A DNA stretch of 64,000 nucleotides from CAUZFZ01 sp963579025 (lineage in GTDB: Bacteria > Planctomycetota > Planctomycetia > Planctomycetales > Planctomycetaceae). This document shows, piece after piece, positions 11,833-21,966 of the stretch. Position 1 is the first letter of the stretch; every line of letters begins with the position of its first letter. The notes beneath the pieces are model-generated. The model had not been told where the DNA came from, did no database searches, and saw nothing but the letters and a program-made list of their open reading frames with translations. The position numbers were made by a program, and so were the translations under genes. The stretch is from contig CAUZFZ010000029.1 in NCBI GenBank assembly GCA_963579025.1, positions 1 to 64,000 of the forward strand, given 5' to 3'.

Positions 11833-11875
11833 TCCGAATCTCCCACGAACGCCAGCCGCCCGGTGGAGGGCGGGG

Positions 11876-11904
11876 AGTCTATGGAGGGCCTGTCAGAGTG
11901 TCAA
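11876..11904 (-). promoter_or_regulatory. Promoter of the ATP synthase operon
   Basis: On the minus strand a perfect -35 TTGACA (11904-11899) is followed after exactly 17 bases by TAGACT (11881-11876), a 4/6 -10 box. Transcription would start near 11869, 37 bases before the atpZ ATG. No other good promoter is seen upstream of the operon. Confidence 0.5.
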
Positions 11905-12196
11905 AGACACGGCGCCGAATCCTTTCGACTTTTCCCAATTCCGGTTCTCGCGAATTCCGATCAGCGAGATCTGGCTGCGGCGGCAAGCTCTGACAGCGTC
12001 CCAATATGCAACGCTGTTAAGGATTTTCTTGCGGAGAACACAGGGCGTTCGTGGTAGCCGAAGTCGCCAGCGTCTGTGTTGTTTATCAAGTGATTTGTCC
12101 TGAGTTTCTGTGAATCTCTTGTGTTTGTGAACCTCAGCTCCGGCTGCGCCTGGTGAGGGCCGACGCGACGGCGAGACGAACGGGGCTTTCGAACAA

Positions 12197-13162
12197 TTAT
12201 CCAACGGCAGGATGCGCCCGCTCGTGGGGACTCTGCCACGGGGTTTGCGTCTTCTTGATCGTGTTGAGGATCACCAGCAGCTTTCGCATGCACGCGGTCA
12301 CTCGGACTTTGAACAGTTTGCCCTGGGACTCCAGCCGCTGGTTGAACTCACGCAGTGCCGGGTTCCACCTCATGGCCGTCACCGCCGCCATGTAGATCAC
12401 AGCCCGCACGCGGGCCCGGCCGCCGAAGATGCTGCGTTTGCCTCGCTGTTTGCCACTGTCGCGATTGAACGGAGCCAGTCCGGCCAGCGCGGCGATCTCC
12501 TGACGGTTGAGTTCGCCCAGTTCCGGCAGGTCCGTGATGAGCGTCGCGGCCGTGACCGTGCCCACTCCGGGAACGCTCGACAGCAGTGCCGCCTGATTCT
12601 TCCACTGCTCGTCCGAGTCGATGCGTTGGGCGATCTCCTCATCGAGTTCCGCGATCTGCGACTCGATGACCTTGAGCACCTTGCGGATGCTTTTGATCGC
12701 GGGTTTTGCAGTGACCTGCTCGAGCCGATTGGACTCCATCGTCCGCAGATCAACCAGTTGCCGGCGACGCAGAACAAGCTGCTGCAGTTCGACGTGTGGC
12801 TGCGAGAGAGGCGACAGAGTGCGGGGCCGAATCTGCTCACCGAAGCGGGTGATGACCGCAGCGTCGATGCGATCGGTTTTGGCCAGGATACCCAGCGCCT
12901 GAGCGAAGCGTCTGACCTGCCGCGGATTGACCCGGGCCACGTGATACCCGGCCACGAGCAGTTCTCCAACCAGCAGATTTTCATAGCCGCCGGTGGCTTC
13001 CAGAACGATGAGTGCCTGACCGGCTTCAGGCAGTTTCTTCAGAAGGTTTGTGATCTCCTTTGTGTTGTTTTTGATCTCCAGGGACTTCTTCCCGGGGAGA
13101 GCGACTTCGAGGGTCCTCTTGGCGACATCAATTCCGACGACAGTCAGAGAATTTTCATCCAT
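12197..13162 (-). CDS. IS110-family transposase (DEDD + Transposase_20)
   Basis: 321 residues from ATG at 13162, where homology begins; the open frame extends 124 codons further upstream with no family resemblance. The N-terminal RuvC-like domain carries Asp12 (GIDVAK), Glu55 (LEATGGYE) and Asp97/Asp100 (AKTDRIDA). The C-terminal Transposase_20 domain has SVPGVGTVTAATLI, and the FNRDSGKQRGKR segment supplies the catalytic serine. Both active sites look intact. IS110 enzymes recombine DNA guided by a bridge RNA from the element's own non-coding end. Confidence 0.93.
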   Translation of the reverse strand: MDENSLTVVGIDVAKRTLEVALPGKKSLEIKNNTKEITNLLKKLPEAGQALIVLEATGGYENLLVGELLVAGYHVARVNPRQVRRFAQALGILAKTDRIDAAVITRFGEQIRPRTLSPLSQPHVELQQLVLRRRQLVDLRTMESNRLEQVTAKPAIKSIRKVLKVIESQIAELDEEIAQRIDSDEQWKNQAALLSSVPGVGTVTAATLITDLPELGELNRQEIAALAGLAPFNRDSGKQRGKRSIFGGRARVRAVIYMAAVTAMRWNPALREFNQRLESQGKLFKVRVTACMRKLLVILNTIKKTQTPWQSPHERAHPAVG

Positions 13163-13430
13163 GGTTTTGTCCCGGTCTCGCGAATGCGAGCTCGCTGCAG
13201 ATTTGCAACGGCTCTGGCGTCTGTTCGGGCTCGAACCAAAACCCTGACCGCGATCCAGCTGGCGAACGGCATCACTGGTGCCGGGAGTTTGTCGATCTGC
13301 AGTCAGGCCCTCTGAGCCGTCAGGAATCTCCCTTCCTTCGGCAAGCAGGGAAACATCAAAATCAAACATACGAGACTTTGGCGAACCGGTCCGGCCCGAA
13401 CGGCCAAGGGCGTGACTCGCGATCCTCGTC
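13163..13430 (-). other. Non-coding 5' flank of IS110, candidate bridge-RNA locus
   Basis: This stretch lies upstream of the transposase, has no gene and contains several short palindromes such as GATCC-TCGTC-GGATC near 13420. In IS110-group elements the bridge RNA is transcribed from this side of the gene. The RNA itself cannot be delimited by eye. Confidence 0.3.
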
Positions 13431-13463
13431 GGATCAGGACGTGCTTGTGGAAATGCGGGCACA

Positions 13464-14304
<841 letters not shown>

Positions 14305-14376
14305 CTGTGTGTCCTCATTGCTGAGAAACTGAATTGTTGAGGTGGATGATATCTGACACGGCCTGGATTACCAGGT

Positions 14377-17300
14377 TCACGGCTCCTCGACTGGCTCGAC
14401 GTTCAACATGATTCGGTCACCGCTCGCCAGAAGTTCGACGAAACGGCTTTGCGGGTCCAGACGCATCGAGTGAATCGAAATACTGCCCGGCAATGACTGG
14501 TCCAGAAGCGGACTGCCATCCGATTTTCGAAACAACATCAGACGCAGACTCTCACTGGGTATTCCCAGTGGGTTGCTGGACGGTCTCAGCGTCAGGAGGA
14601 AGGGGCTGCTCGATAGCTGGTCGAGAATCAAATACTGATTGGAAAGTGACTGTCTCCAAAGCTGCTTGCCGGTGGTCGCGTCAAAGGCCAGTAAGTGTCC
14701 GGAAATCAAGGCGCTTCGTAGTGACGGGGCCTGATAGTCACGCTCGACGTCGCCATTCAGGATGACGTACCAGCGGCTCTCGTCTCGCAGCACTGAGAAA
14801 TCAGACTTGCCGATTCGGAGTGAGGCCGGAATCCGGTCAAACGACTGGAGTGCTCCTGTCTGTAGATCCAGCACAGCGAACATCCCGCGGTTCCGCATCA
14901 CGGCCAGACGGTTGCGACCGACCATCCCGAACGCGTGCTCCGCTTCGAATTCGTGACTCCAGACAGGCGTATCAGCCTCCGGGTTTCTCGATTCCACAGT
15001 GATTACCTCGCCCGCCTCGTCCATGTTGGCAGTGACAGTCTGGTCGCCGATCTGCGCCAGTGGCGAATGGAGTTGTTCCGGAGCATCTTTCAGTCGCCGG
15101 CCACTGAGGGCATCGTAAGATGCGGCGACCTGACCATTGCGACGGACAAGGCAGATCATGGAACTCGTCGCGTGTACGCGCACGGTGCGTGGCGCCGGAT
15201 CGAGTTGCCACAGCAACTCACCGGACAGGGTGTCAAATACAGACAACGATTTTCTGCCACGACTGCACACGTAGCTGGAATTGACGATGGGCAGAGGATC
15301 GTTGGCGCTGGCAGTCAGCCGGTTGATCCAGTCAGTGCCCGGCTGGAGTTTCACGGCTTTGACCTTCGGGAACTTCAGCGGAGAATCAGGCACGTCGACC
15401 GACCGGGTCCACAGAACTCGGCGATCTGGAATGGACAGACAATTGAGCACGCCACGGTGCAGCACCAGCAGCATTGGGCCGGCTCGCCGCACGCTCAGAT
15501 TCCGCCCGCCTCCTGAGTTTCCGCGTATCACAACGGACCACGCCAAGTCGCCGTTGCGACGCTCGATCAGCGAGAGGCGTCTGGCTTTCCCGTCTCCACT
15601 GACCTGGATTCGATAACGAGAGCCAGCCGGCGAATCGCCGTCCACCGGGTCAACTCCGAACGTCGTCGGCCTTGAGTAACTTCCGCCGGATCGAGTCACG
15701 ACGACGCGTAGCTGCTGCGAAAGCGGCCATTGATCTTCCTCCGATGCGCGATACTCGGCAGCCCGTGTCTCGAAAACCTGGCGCAGCTCAGTCAGTCGAG
15801 TGGTGAATGGAGTCTCTAAAGACAAGCGTGTCGCCAGTCGTTCGGCACGCGTTATGTTGTTTTGCAGCTCGCTTTGATCAATGAAGTTCTGGAGGTTCAG
15901 TTCGATCTGTTGCGCCATGGCCCGCGTGGCCACTTCCGGATCATTGGATTCTGTCATCCGTTTGAGCCAATGACTGGCCCGCGCGAACTGCTTCTGTTCG
16001 ATGGCTTCCTCTGCAAGTCTCGCCTGCAGCAGGGCCGCCGACGGATGGAAGGCGTACAGTCGAGCCCGGCGCTCACGGATCAGCTCGGAAGCACCAGTTT
16101 CATTCAGTCGCGTGGAAATGGCCGTGCCCGCCACCCGACGTTGTGTGGAAGACAGTTGTGACCACGCCAGCGTGAGACGCTCTTCCATCCAGGCGAACAG
16201 CGAAGACGTGACGCTCGGGTGGCCGAGCATTTTGACCAACGGCCTGGTTTCGAACGTGTCCCGTTCGATCAACAGTGCGAGGGCCTCATCCGGGTGGCCG
16301 GTGCGCAACAGGACTTCAATCGCCAGTTGCTCGTTCCGGAGCGACTCGTCCGCCGATCCCGCGAGTTCTTCGAGTTCGCGAACAAGGGACAGACTGGCTG
16401 CGGGGGCTGACTCAAGATTCTTGAGAATCGCCTGGGCGAGCAGCGATCGTAACTGAGTGCGGATTTGCGGGTCCGGCGAAGTTGCAAGACCCTCCTTCAG
16501 GACGATCATGGCGCGGTCGAATTTTCCGCGCGCCAATGCGAGCCGAGCGTCCAGCAAAGCCGTCGCCGGATCATGTCGGCCCAGCGACCGGGCCGCCGAC
16601 AGACGCTGTTCCAGGACAGTTGTCTGCTCAAATGCCTGCAGTTCGGACGGGTGATGCGAGATCAACATGCCGCGGTACATCGCCAGGTTGCCGAGTGGTC
16701 GACCGTTTTCGGGTAATGTGAGGCGGTCGGCGATTTTGCCGTTGGTCAGATCGATCCGCAGCAGCCTCGATTTTTGCGTTGGCAGCCACAAGGAATTGTC
16801 GGTGATGACTCCTCGTCCTGATGGAACACCGACTTCGCGGGGGAGATCGGTATCCCACTCGCGCTTCCCTTTCAATCCGTACGCCACAACAGCGTCGTTC
16901 TCGACGACGATGGCCCGGTTGTCAGACACTCCGGCAAGATATCGCCCGTTGCCACGTGCCTTCTGCCAGAGGCGCTCGCCGGAGAACAGGTCAAGACACG
17001 CAATCACGCTGGACGACGGGTCGTCCTGGGTGCGTGACTCGGCAGGCGTGACGAAGACATGACGTCCGGCGATGATCGGCGCCGATGTCGCCCAGCGGCT
17101 GTTCATTGGTTCGCTGGCGGTTGACGGCAGACCAGAGTCCGCGAAGGGATCAAAGGAAGGCGTCAGCAGACTGCGTTTCTTTTTCGCGTAGCGGTGCGTC
17201 CACAGCAATGTGCCAGTGCTGCGATCGACAGCAACCAGCCAGCCAACGTGAGTCGGGCAAACGACGACTCCGTGTGCCACTGAGGGTTGAGCCGACCAGA

Positions 17301-18999
17301 TACGTCGCACCAGATCGCGATCCGGCTGATGATCCGCGAACGCCAGCAACTGTGACCAACGTGCCGAACCCGTTCCGGAGTCGAGGCAATAGAGCCGCAC
17401 GTCCCTCCCCTTCATCGCGACGACGAACAGATCGTCACCCACGGGAAGCGGAGCCCCCATAAAGAAAAGCCCGGTCAACGGACTGCTGAGCAGGTCGGTC
17501 GATTCCGGACCTCCCACCTGCCACGCAATCCGACCGGTTTGAACATCGCAGGCGGTCAGGCGATTCGCGGATTCACTGCCTGGTTCAGGGGTTTCGTCGA
17601 TGCCCACGCCGTTCCGCATACTCGTGCGTCCCAGTGTGAGAATGGCATCGTCCTCGACATAAAACACATAGCGGCCATCACTACTGATCAGTCCGTGCGC
17701 GGCATTCTGATAGAGAAACTGACTCAGCGGCCCGGCCGATTCGCCAACAGCGACACCACCACTCTCGCCAAGTAACTGCGGAATTGCCCAATCACCAGCG
17801 GTCACTCGCCGACTCTGCCTGGGCGATGACGATTCCAGCAGGCGTTCAACCGAACCCCGCTCATCGGTTGCCCATAAACGCTGTCCGGTAGCCGCATCAA
17901 CAACCTCGATCCCACGGACCGTTCGGCTGATGACCCGACCGGCCACGCAGATTGGTGCGGCGGCGGGAACACTCGCTGCGCGTCTTTCGGTCAGGGATTC
18001 GATCATCTCGTCGATCGAGTCTCGCAGACGACTGCTGGAAACGGTTGAAACGACCCAACGGGGAATCAACACCGGCTCGCCGCCTGGTGCTCTCGCATGC
18101 CGAGCGGCGTTTCCACCGGACAAACGCCACTCGTTGACCAGTTCGGGCTGAGCGGTGATCAGGCTGGCGGCCAGCGCGTCGACTGTCTCATCCGCCGCGG
18201 TATCGGCTGGTGCATCTTCGGAACCGCCCTCAAGACCCGTGATGGAAAGCACGAGCCGAATGCGCTTCCGAAACGCCGGATCGTCCGTACCAGGTGCGCT
18301 GGCTTCGTGGAGCAGCAGTAACCAACGTGCCGCGAGGGCGAAGTCCCCTCGATCAAGTAGACGAGTCGCAAGACGGCTTGCAGCCGCGTATCCGGCCGAC
18401 GTTCCGAAGTAGCGACTGGCGACACGACTCAGACTGTTCAACTCACCCGACTGCACGGCGTCGTTGAGTCGGCTGCGTGCACGTCCTCCAACCTGCTCCT
18501 CCCGCTCATGACGCTGCTCTTGAGGGAGACGCACAAGCAGCCGCGCGGACTCCAGCCGACCGGATCGCAGCGAACCGTCCCGCTTCCGAACCAGTGAGTC
18601 TTCCTGACCATCATCTTTAGCGCGGTCGTGCCACTGGCCAAGGAACTTCAGTACTTCGTCCCACTGATCGGCGTCGGCCGCCACTGCCGCTTTTTCCCAG
18701 ACATCCTGACGGGCCTTGCGGACGGGGGCTCGCTTGTCCAAATCATCAAGCTTCGGCCCGGTTTCATCCGTGTCCGGAATCGGCGTGTCACCGGGAGGTT
18801 GAAGTCCGGGCGGGGCCTGAAGAAAAACCTGTTCGCCAGGACCAACGGGCTCCAGAGCGAATTCCGGCTGCTGGTTCTCACCCGGAGCACCGTCAGCACG
18901 AGGTATCACTGGCGGTTCAGCCCGAGCCATACCCAGGCAGAGTGTGCCCAGAAGCACCGCGACCGCGAACGGAGTGTTAAGGGCGTTTTGGCGTGGCAT
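14377..18999 (-). CDS. Large exported PQQ-type beta-propeller protein
   Basis: About 1540 residues. I start at the ATG at 18999 because it gives a clear signal peptide (NTPFAVAVLLGTLCLGMARA); the open frame continues 58 codons upstream without one. After an acidic, low-complexity linker (to about 130) and a helical segment come two propeller regions with PQQ/BamB-like blades, each ending in a G-x-x-L/R-W motif (GQRLWATDE, GTLLWTHRY, GERLWQKAR; later GELLWQLDP, GKQLWRQSL). A central alpha-helical, TPR-like region (about 830-1100) separates them. It probably acts in the periplasm or envelope as a scaffold. It is 73 bases upstream of the tRNA gene, same strand. No enzymatic residues are recognised. 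Confidence 0.8.
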   Translation of the reverse strand: MPRQNALNTPFAVAVLLGTLCLGMARAEPPVIPRADGAPGENQQPEFALEPVGPGEQVFLQAPPGLQPPGDTPIPDTDETGPKLDDLDKRAPVRKARQDVWEKAAVAADADQWDEVLKFLGQWHDRAKDDGQEDSLVRKRDGSLRSGRLESARLLVRLPQEQRHEREEQVGGRARSRLNDAVQSGELNSLSRVASRYFGTSAGYAAASRLATRLLDRGDFALAARWLLLLHEASAPGTDDPAFRKRIRLVLSITGLEGGSEDAPADTAADETVDALAASLITAQPELVNEWRLSGGNAARHARAPGGEPVLIPRWVVSTVSSSRLRDSIDEMIESLTERRAASVPAAAPICVAGRVISRTVRGIEVVDAATGQRLWATDERGSVERLLESSSPRQSRRVTAGDWAIPQLLGESGGVAVGESAGPLSQFLYQNAAHGLISSDGRYVFYVEDDAILTLGRTSMRNGVGIDETPEPGSESANRLTACDVQTGRIAWQVGGPESTDLLSSPLTGLFFMGAPLPVGDDLFVVAMKGRDVRLYCLDSGTGSARWSQLLAFADHQPDRDLVRRIWSAQPSVAHGVVVCPTHVGWLVAVDRSTGTLLWTHRYAKKKRSLLTPSFDPFADSGLPSTASEPMNSRWATSAPIIAGRHVFVTPAESRTQDDPSSSVIACLDLFSGERLWQKARGNGRYLAGVSDNRAIVVENDAVVAYGLKGKREWDTDLPREVGVPSGRGVITDNSLWLPTQKSRLLRIDLTNGKIADRLTLPENGRPLGNLAMYRGMLISHHPSELQAFEQTTVLEQRLSAARSLGRHDPATALLDARLALARGKFDRAMIVLKEGLATSPDPQIRTQLRSLLAQAILKNLESAPAASLSLVRELEELAGSADESLRNEQLAIEVLLRTGHPDEALALLIERDTFETRPLVKMLGHPSVTSSLFAWMEERLTLAWSQLSSTQRRVAGTAISTRLNETGASELIRERRARLYAFHPSAALLQARLAEEAIEQKQFARASHWLKRMTESNDPEVATRAMAQQIELNLQNFIDQSELQNNITRAERLATRLSLETPFTTRLTELRQVFETRAAEYRASEEDQWPLSQQLRVVVTRSGGSYSRPTTFGVDPVDGDSPAGSRYRIQVSGDGKARRLSLIERRNGDLAWSVVIRGNSGGGRNLSVRRAGPMLLVLHRGVLNCLSIPDRRVLWTRSVDVPDSPLKFPKVKAVKLQPGTDWINRLTASANDPLPIVNSSYVCSRGRKSLSVFDTLSGELLWQLDPAPRTVRVHATSSMICLVRRNGQVAASYDALSGRRLKDAPEQLHSPLAQIGDQTVTANMDEAGEVITVESRNPEADTPVWSHEFEAEHAFGMVGRNRLAVMRNRGMFAVLDLQTGALQSFDRIPASLRIGKSDFSVLRDESRWYVILNGDVERDYQAPSLRSALISGHLLAFDATTGKQLWRQSLSNQYLILDQLSSSPFLLTLRPSSNPLGIPSESLRLMLFRKSDGSPLLDQSLPGSISIHSMRLDPQSRFVELLASGDRIMLNVEPVEEP

Positions 19000-19371
19000 G
19001 AGTGTGTAGCGCAATGAAGGCAGGCAACCCGCTGAGAGTTCCGCCTTCGGGTAAAGACACCGGTATGCTCCGCTTGCAAACGGAATTCCAGCACAGCCGC
19101 GCCAGTATATCCCCCGGTTGAGCCACTTCCACACAGGCCCGTCACATGCAGCCATTTCAAGCACAGTTGGCAACAGTTGGGCTGCCGGGGAAATCGAATG
19201 CAGTCAGCCGGGCTGAGTCGCTTGTGCCGTCTTAGCCACCTGTAGCAAATCTGAAGAGAGAACCTCTGTGTCGCACGATGTGCCACGTATCCGAGGTCTC
19301 CATGACATGAGATGTGATCATTCTCGCCGTGTGGTATATCGTGAGCCGTTCGCTCTGGCCGTCTCAACATA

Positions 19372-19428
19372 GCTGGATCCGCCAGAATTCAGACACAAGC
19401 GAACGGGCTGAATTCTGGTGAATCCAGC
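19372..19428. repeat. 21-bp inverted repeat (CCAGAATTCAG/CTGAATTCTGG)
   Basis: The arms at 19372-19392 and 19408-19428 pair over 21 bases with two mismatches around a 15-base loop. The element lies between the divergent PQQ gene (minus) and the DUF3604-like gene (plus). The rest of the interval 19000-19495 holds no gene. Because it covers the GTG at 19418, it argues for the later start of the next gene. Confidence 0.75.
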
Positions 19429-19495
19429 TGCGGGCGAGAATGACAGCCACACCGCGTCACGTCGATGGCTCGGTATTCAAAACGGTGGTATCTCC

Positions 19496-21763
19496 ATGCG
19501 AGTTGCGAGTCAGGTTGCTCCAGATAAGCCGACACTCCTGCATCATTCCGACGTGCCGGAGGCAGAACGCGTTCGTGAATACGGCGCGGGACAACACACG
19601 CCGATCGAACAGATTACCGTCAGCGAATCGACGACTGTCGAGTTCACGTGGACGATCGGCGAACGGTCAATTGAAACCGGTGGTCAACTGCTCGTTGTGT
19701 GGCGATGGCCCTTTGACTGGAGCGATCTGCAGCTCGACGACCCGGCCGCTGCAGGCTTCATGCGGGCTGAGGCGCATCGCAAGGGTGGCAGCACTGCCGA
19801 TGTGGAGATATCTCTGAGCTACAACTGGATCGCCGGAATCGAACCCTGGCATCATCAGATTCAAGTCCGCGTCCAGTCAGGAGACCTGAAGACTGGCGAC
19901 CAGGTACGTCTCGTCTGCGGGGACTCATCGGCAGGAAGTTCCGGCTGGCGGGCCCCGACCTGTGTCGCGGACCGTTGCCGATTCCTCATGCTGGTTGATC
20001 CGGCAGGCGACGGAACACGACATCGGCTGGTCGACGCACCGCCGTTCCGCGTCGTCGCCGGACCGCCCAGTCGACTTGCGGCAGTCATTCCGTCAGACGC
20101 CGTCATTGGCACGCCGGTTGAACTGATTGTTCGAGCGGAAGACTGCTGGGGTAATCCCGCCCGGCTGACCCAGGCAGTGTCGATCACCGGCAGCACGGCG
20201 GACACGAACGTAGAAGTCCGCCAACTCGAACGCGAAACAGTCCGCCCGGTCGAACTATTCGAAGTCGTGTTTCCGACGGCAGGCACATTCAAGCTGAACG
20301 TTTCGGCCGACGACTTCACCGCGGAGTCGAATCCGGTGACCGTACACGCAACGCAGCCAGCCGAGCAGTTGTTCTGGGGCGACCTGCACTCGGGCCAGAC
20401 AGAGATCGGCTGCGGCTGCGGATCCGTCGCAGAGAGTTATGCATTCGGGCGGGACTGCGCCGGCATCCAGTTCATCACACACCAGGCGAACGACCATTAC
20501 GTCACGCTCGAAGAATGGGACGAGACTCGACGCGTCACCGACGAGTATTACGAACCTGGCCGGTATGTCCCGATTCTGGGCTGCGAATGGAGTCCACTGA
20601 CGAAAGACGGAGGTGATCGAAATGTTTTCTACGGCGAGGACGATCCCGTCCTGCGTCGCAGTGACCGATTTTTCCTCGAAGATGAACCCGACCCGGAGCC
20701 TGATATTCGAACTGCTCCGGAATTCCACGATGCGTTTCGCGACCGCAACGTGCTGGTCAACATTCACGTCGGTGGTCGAATGACAAATCTGCAGTGGTAC
20801 GAGCAGGCCATCGAAAAACTCTGCGAAACACACTCGACGCATGGCACGGTCGAATGGTTTTTCATGGAAGCACTCAGACGCGGCTATCGTGTCGGCCTGA
20901 CGGCCGGAACCGATGGCGTGATGGGACGTCCCGGCGCGGACCATCCGGGTCGCCGCCTGATCCGCAATCTGAAGAACGGCCTCACCGCCGTATACGCGAA
21001 GGACCTGACACGCGAGTCATTGTGGGATGCTCTGCAGAATCGCCGCTGCTACGCGACAACCGGCGAACGCATCCGCCTGACGTTTAGTGTCAACGGCCAT
21101 CCAATGGGATCTGAAATCGACGCGACCGGACCACCGGAGATTCAATTCAAAGTGGAAGGCACGCAACCGATCGAGCGAGTCGATCTGTTTCGCGGAGTCG
21201 AAGTGATTGAATCATGGTCGGTGGCGTCGCGCGAGGATTGGGATGCAGCCGATGTTTCGCGCGGTCGGCTGGTGCGTGTGTTGTGGGGAGGCACCGAACG
21301 CCGAGGGACGGCGCGCCTGCAGCGCGTCGATTGGGACGGTTCGTTGACGATTCATCACGGCACACTCGAATTGATCGAACCGGTCAACTTTCAGTCGATC
21401 GCTGACGAGGTGCATTCAGTTTCGGCAAACCGGATTGAATGGTGCAGCAAGACAGCGGGCAATGCGGCGGGCGTTGTCGTCCGAATCTTCGGCGACGAAA
21501 GCGAGCTGTCATTCGATACTGGACCAGAACAGTTTCAGATGCCACTGAATCAGTTCGCGACCGAACGGAGAATGGAAGCCGGCGGCGTGAATCGCTTCAT
21601 TCAGATCGGCCCCCCGCCAACGCCCGGCGGTTCGCTGGAGTTCAAGCATACGACATCCGACAGCGAACCGCTGTCGGGAACTCAACCGTACTGGATTCGC
21701 GTCGTGCAGACGGACCAGTCACTCGCATGGAGCAGCCCGGTCTATGTGACTTCGCAACCGTGA
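19496..21763 (+). CDS. DUF3604 / PHP-like metal-dependent protein
   Basis: About 755 residues. After roughly 300 residues of beta-sandwich-like sequence comes the signature LFWGDLHSGQTEIG, then FITHQANDHY, ILGCEWSP, VNIHVGGR and GLTAGTDG, which is the DUF3604 arrangement resembling PHP-type phosphoesterases (metal ligands Asp/His in DLH, His in THQ, His in IHV, Asp in GTD). I prefer ATG at 19496; GTG at 19418 is in frame but lies inside an inverted repeat. No signal peptide is apparent. Substrate unknown. Convergent with the DUF1080 gene downstream. Confidence 0.75.
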   Translation: MRVASQVAPDKPTLLHHSDVPEAERVREYGAGQHTPIEQITVSESTTVEFTWTIGERSIETGGQLLVVWRWPFDWSDLQLDDPAAAGFMRAEAHRKGGSTADVEISLSYNWIAGIEPWHHQIQVRVQSGDLKTGDQVRLVCGDSSAGSSGWRAPTCVADRCRFLMLVDPAGDGTRHRLVDAPPFRVVAGPPSRLAAVIPSDAVIGTPVELIVRAEDCWGNPARLTQAVSITGSTADTNVEVRQLERETVRPVELFEVVFPTAGTFKLNVSADDFTAESNPVTVHATQPAEQLFWGDLHSGQTEIGCGCGSVAESYAFGRDCAGIQFITHQANDHYVTLEEWDETRRVTDEYYEPGRYVPILGCEWSPLTKDGGDRNVFYGEDDPVLRRSDRFFLEDEPDPEPDIRTAPEFHDAFRDRNVLVNIHVGGRMTNLQWYEQAIEKLCETHSTHGTVEWFFMEALRRGYRVGLTAGTDGVMGRPGADHPGRRLIRNLKNGLTAVYAKDLTRESLWDALQNRRCYATTGERIRLTFSVNGHPMGSEIDATGPPEIQFKVEGTQPIERVDLFRGVEVIESWSVASREDWDAADVSRGRLVRVLWGGTERRGTARLQRVDWDGSLTIHHGTLELIEPVNFQSIADEVHSVSANRIEWCSKTAGNAAGVVVRIFGDESELSFDTGPEQFQMPLNQFATERRMEAGGVNRFIQIGPPPTPGGSLEFKHTTSDSEPLSGTQPYWIRVVQTDQSLAWSSPVYVTSQP

Positions 21764-21838
21764 CTCAACGACTGCATCCCTCTGGCGGAACGGGAGATCG
21801 CGATCAACGAATTCAGTCTACGGCCGCAAACGGGAAGG

Positions 21839-21911
21839 AACACTAATCCACGCTGATAAACGCTAATGGAAGTGAAAACAGAATTAGTGATTATTAGCGT
21901 CAATTAGTGTT
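21839..21911. repeat. AT-rich inverted repeat between convergent genes
   Basis: AACACTAATCCACGCTGAT (21839-21857) pairs imperfectly with ATTAGCGTCAATTAGTGTT (21893-21911). The stretch is far more AT-rich than its surroundings and lies between the 3' ends of convergent genes. It could act as a bidirectional terminator or be a dispersed repeat; no T-run follows. Confidence 0.65.
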
Positions 21912-21966
21912 CCCCAAAGTTGTCTTTCTCAATCCTGGCGCGAGTCGTGCGCAATCACCGCGATGC

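Larger units (their letters stand above)
12190..13435 (-). mobile_element. IS110-family insertion sequence (ends approximate)
   Basis: A single transposase gene with a long non-coding 5' flank and a short 3' flank, the layout of IS110-type elements. These elements lack terminal inverted repeats, so the ends given are estimates: the left end is just past the transposase stop and the right end is where the recombinase relic becomes recognisable. About 285 bases between 11905 and 12190 hold no gene I can support. Confidence 0.7.

Noticed and set aside
12212..13315. 367-codon plus-strand frame opposite the IS110 transposase
   Set aside because: Antisense shadow; the minus-strand protein has complete catalytic motifs.
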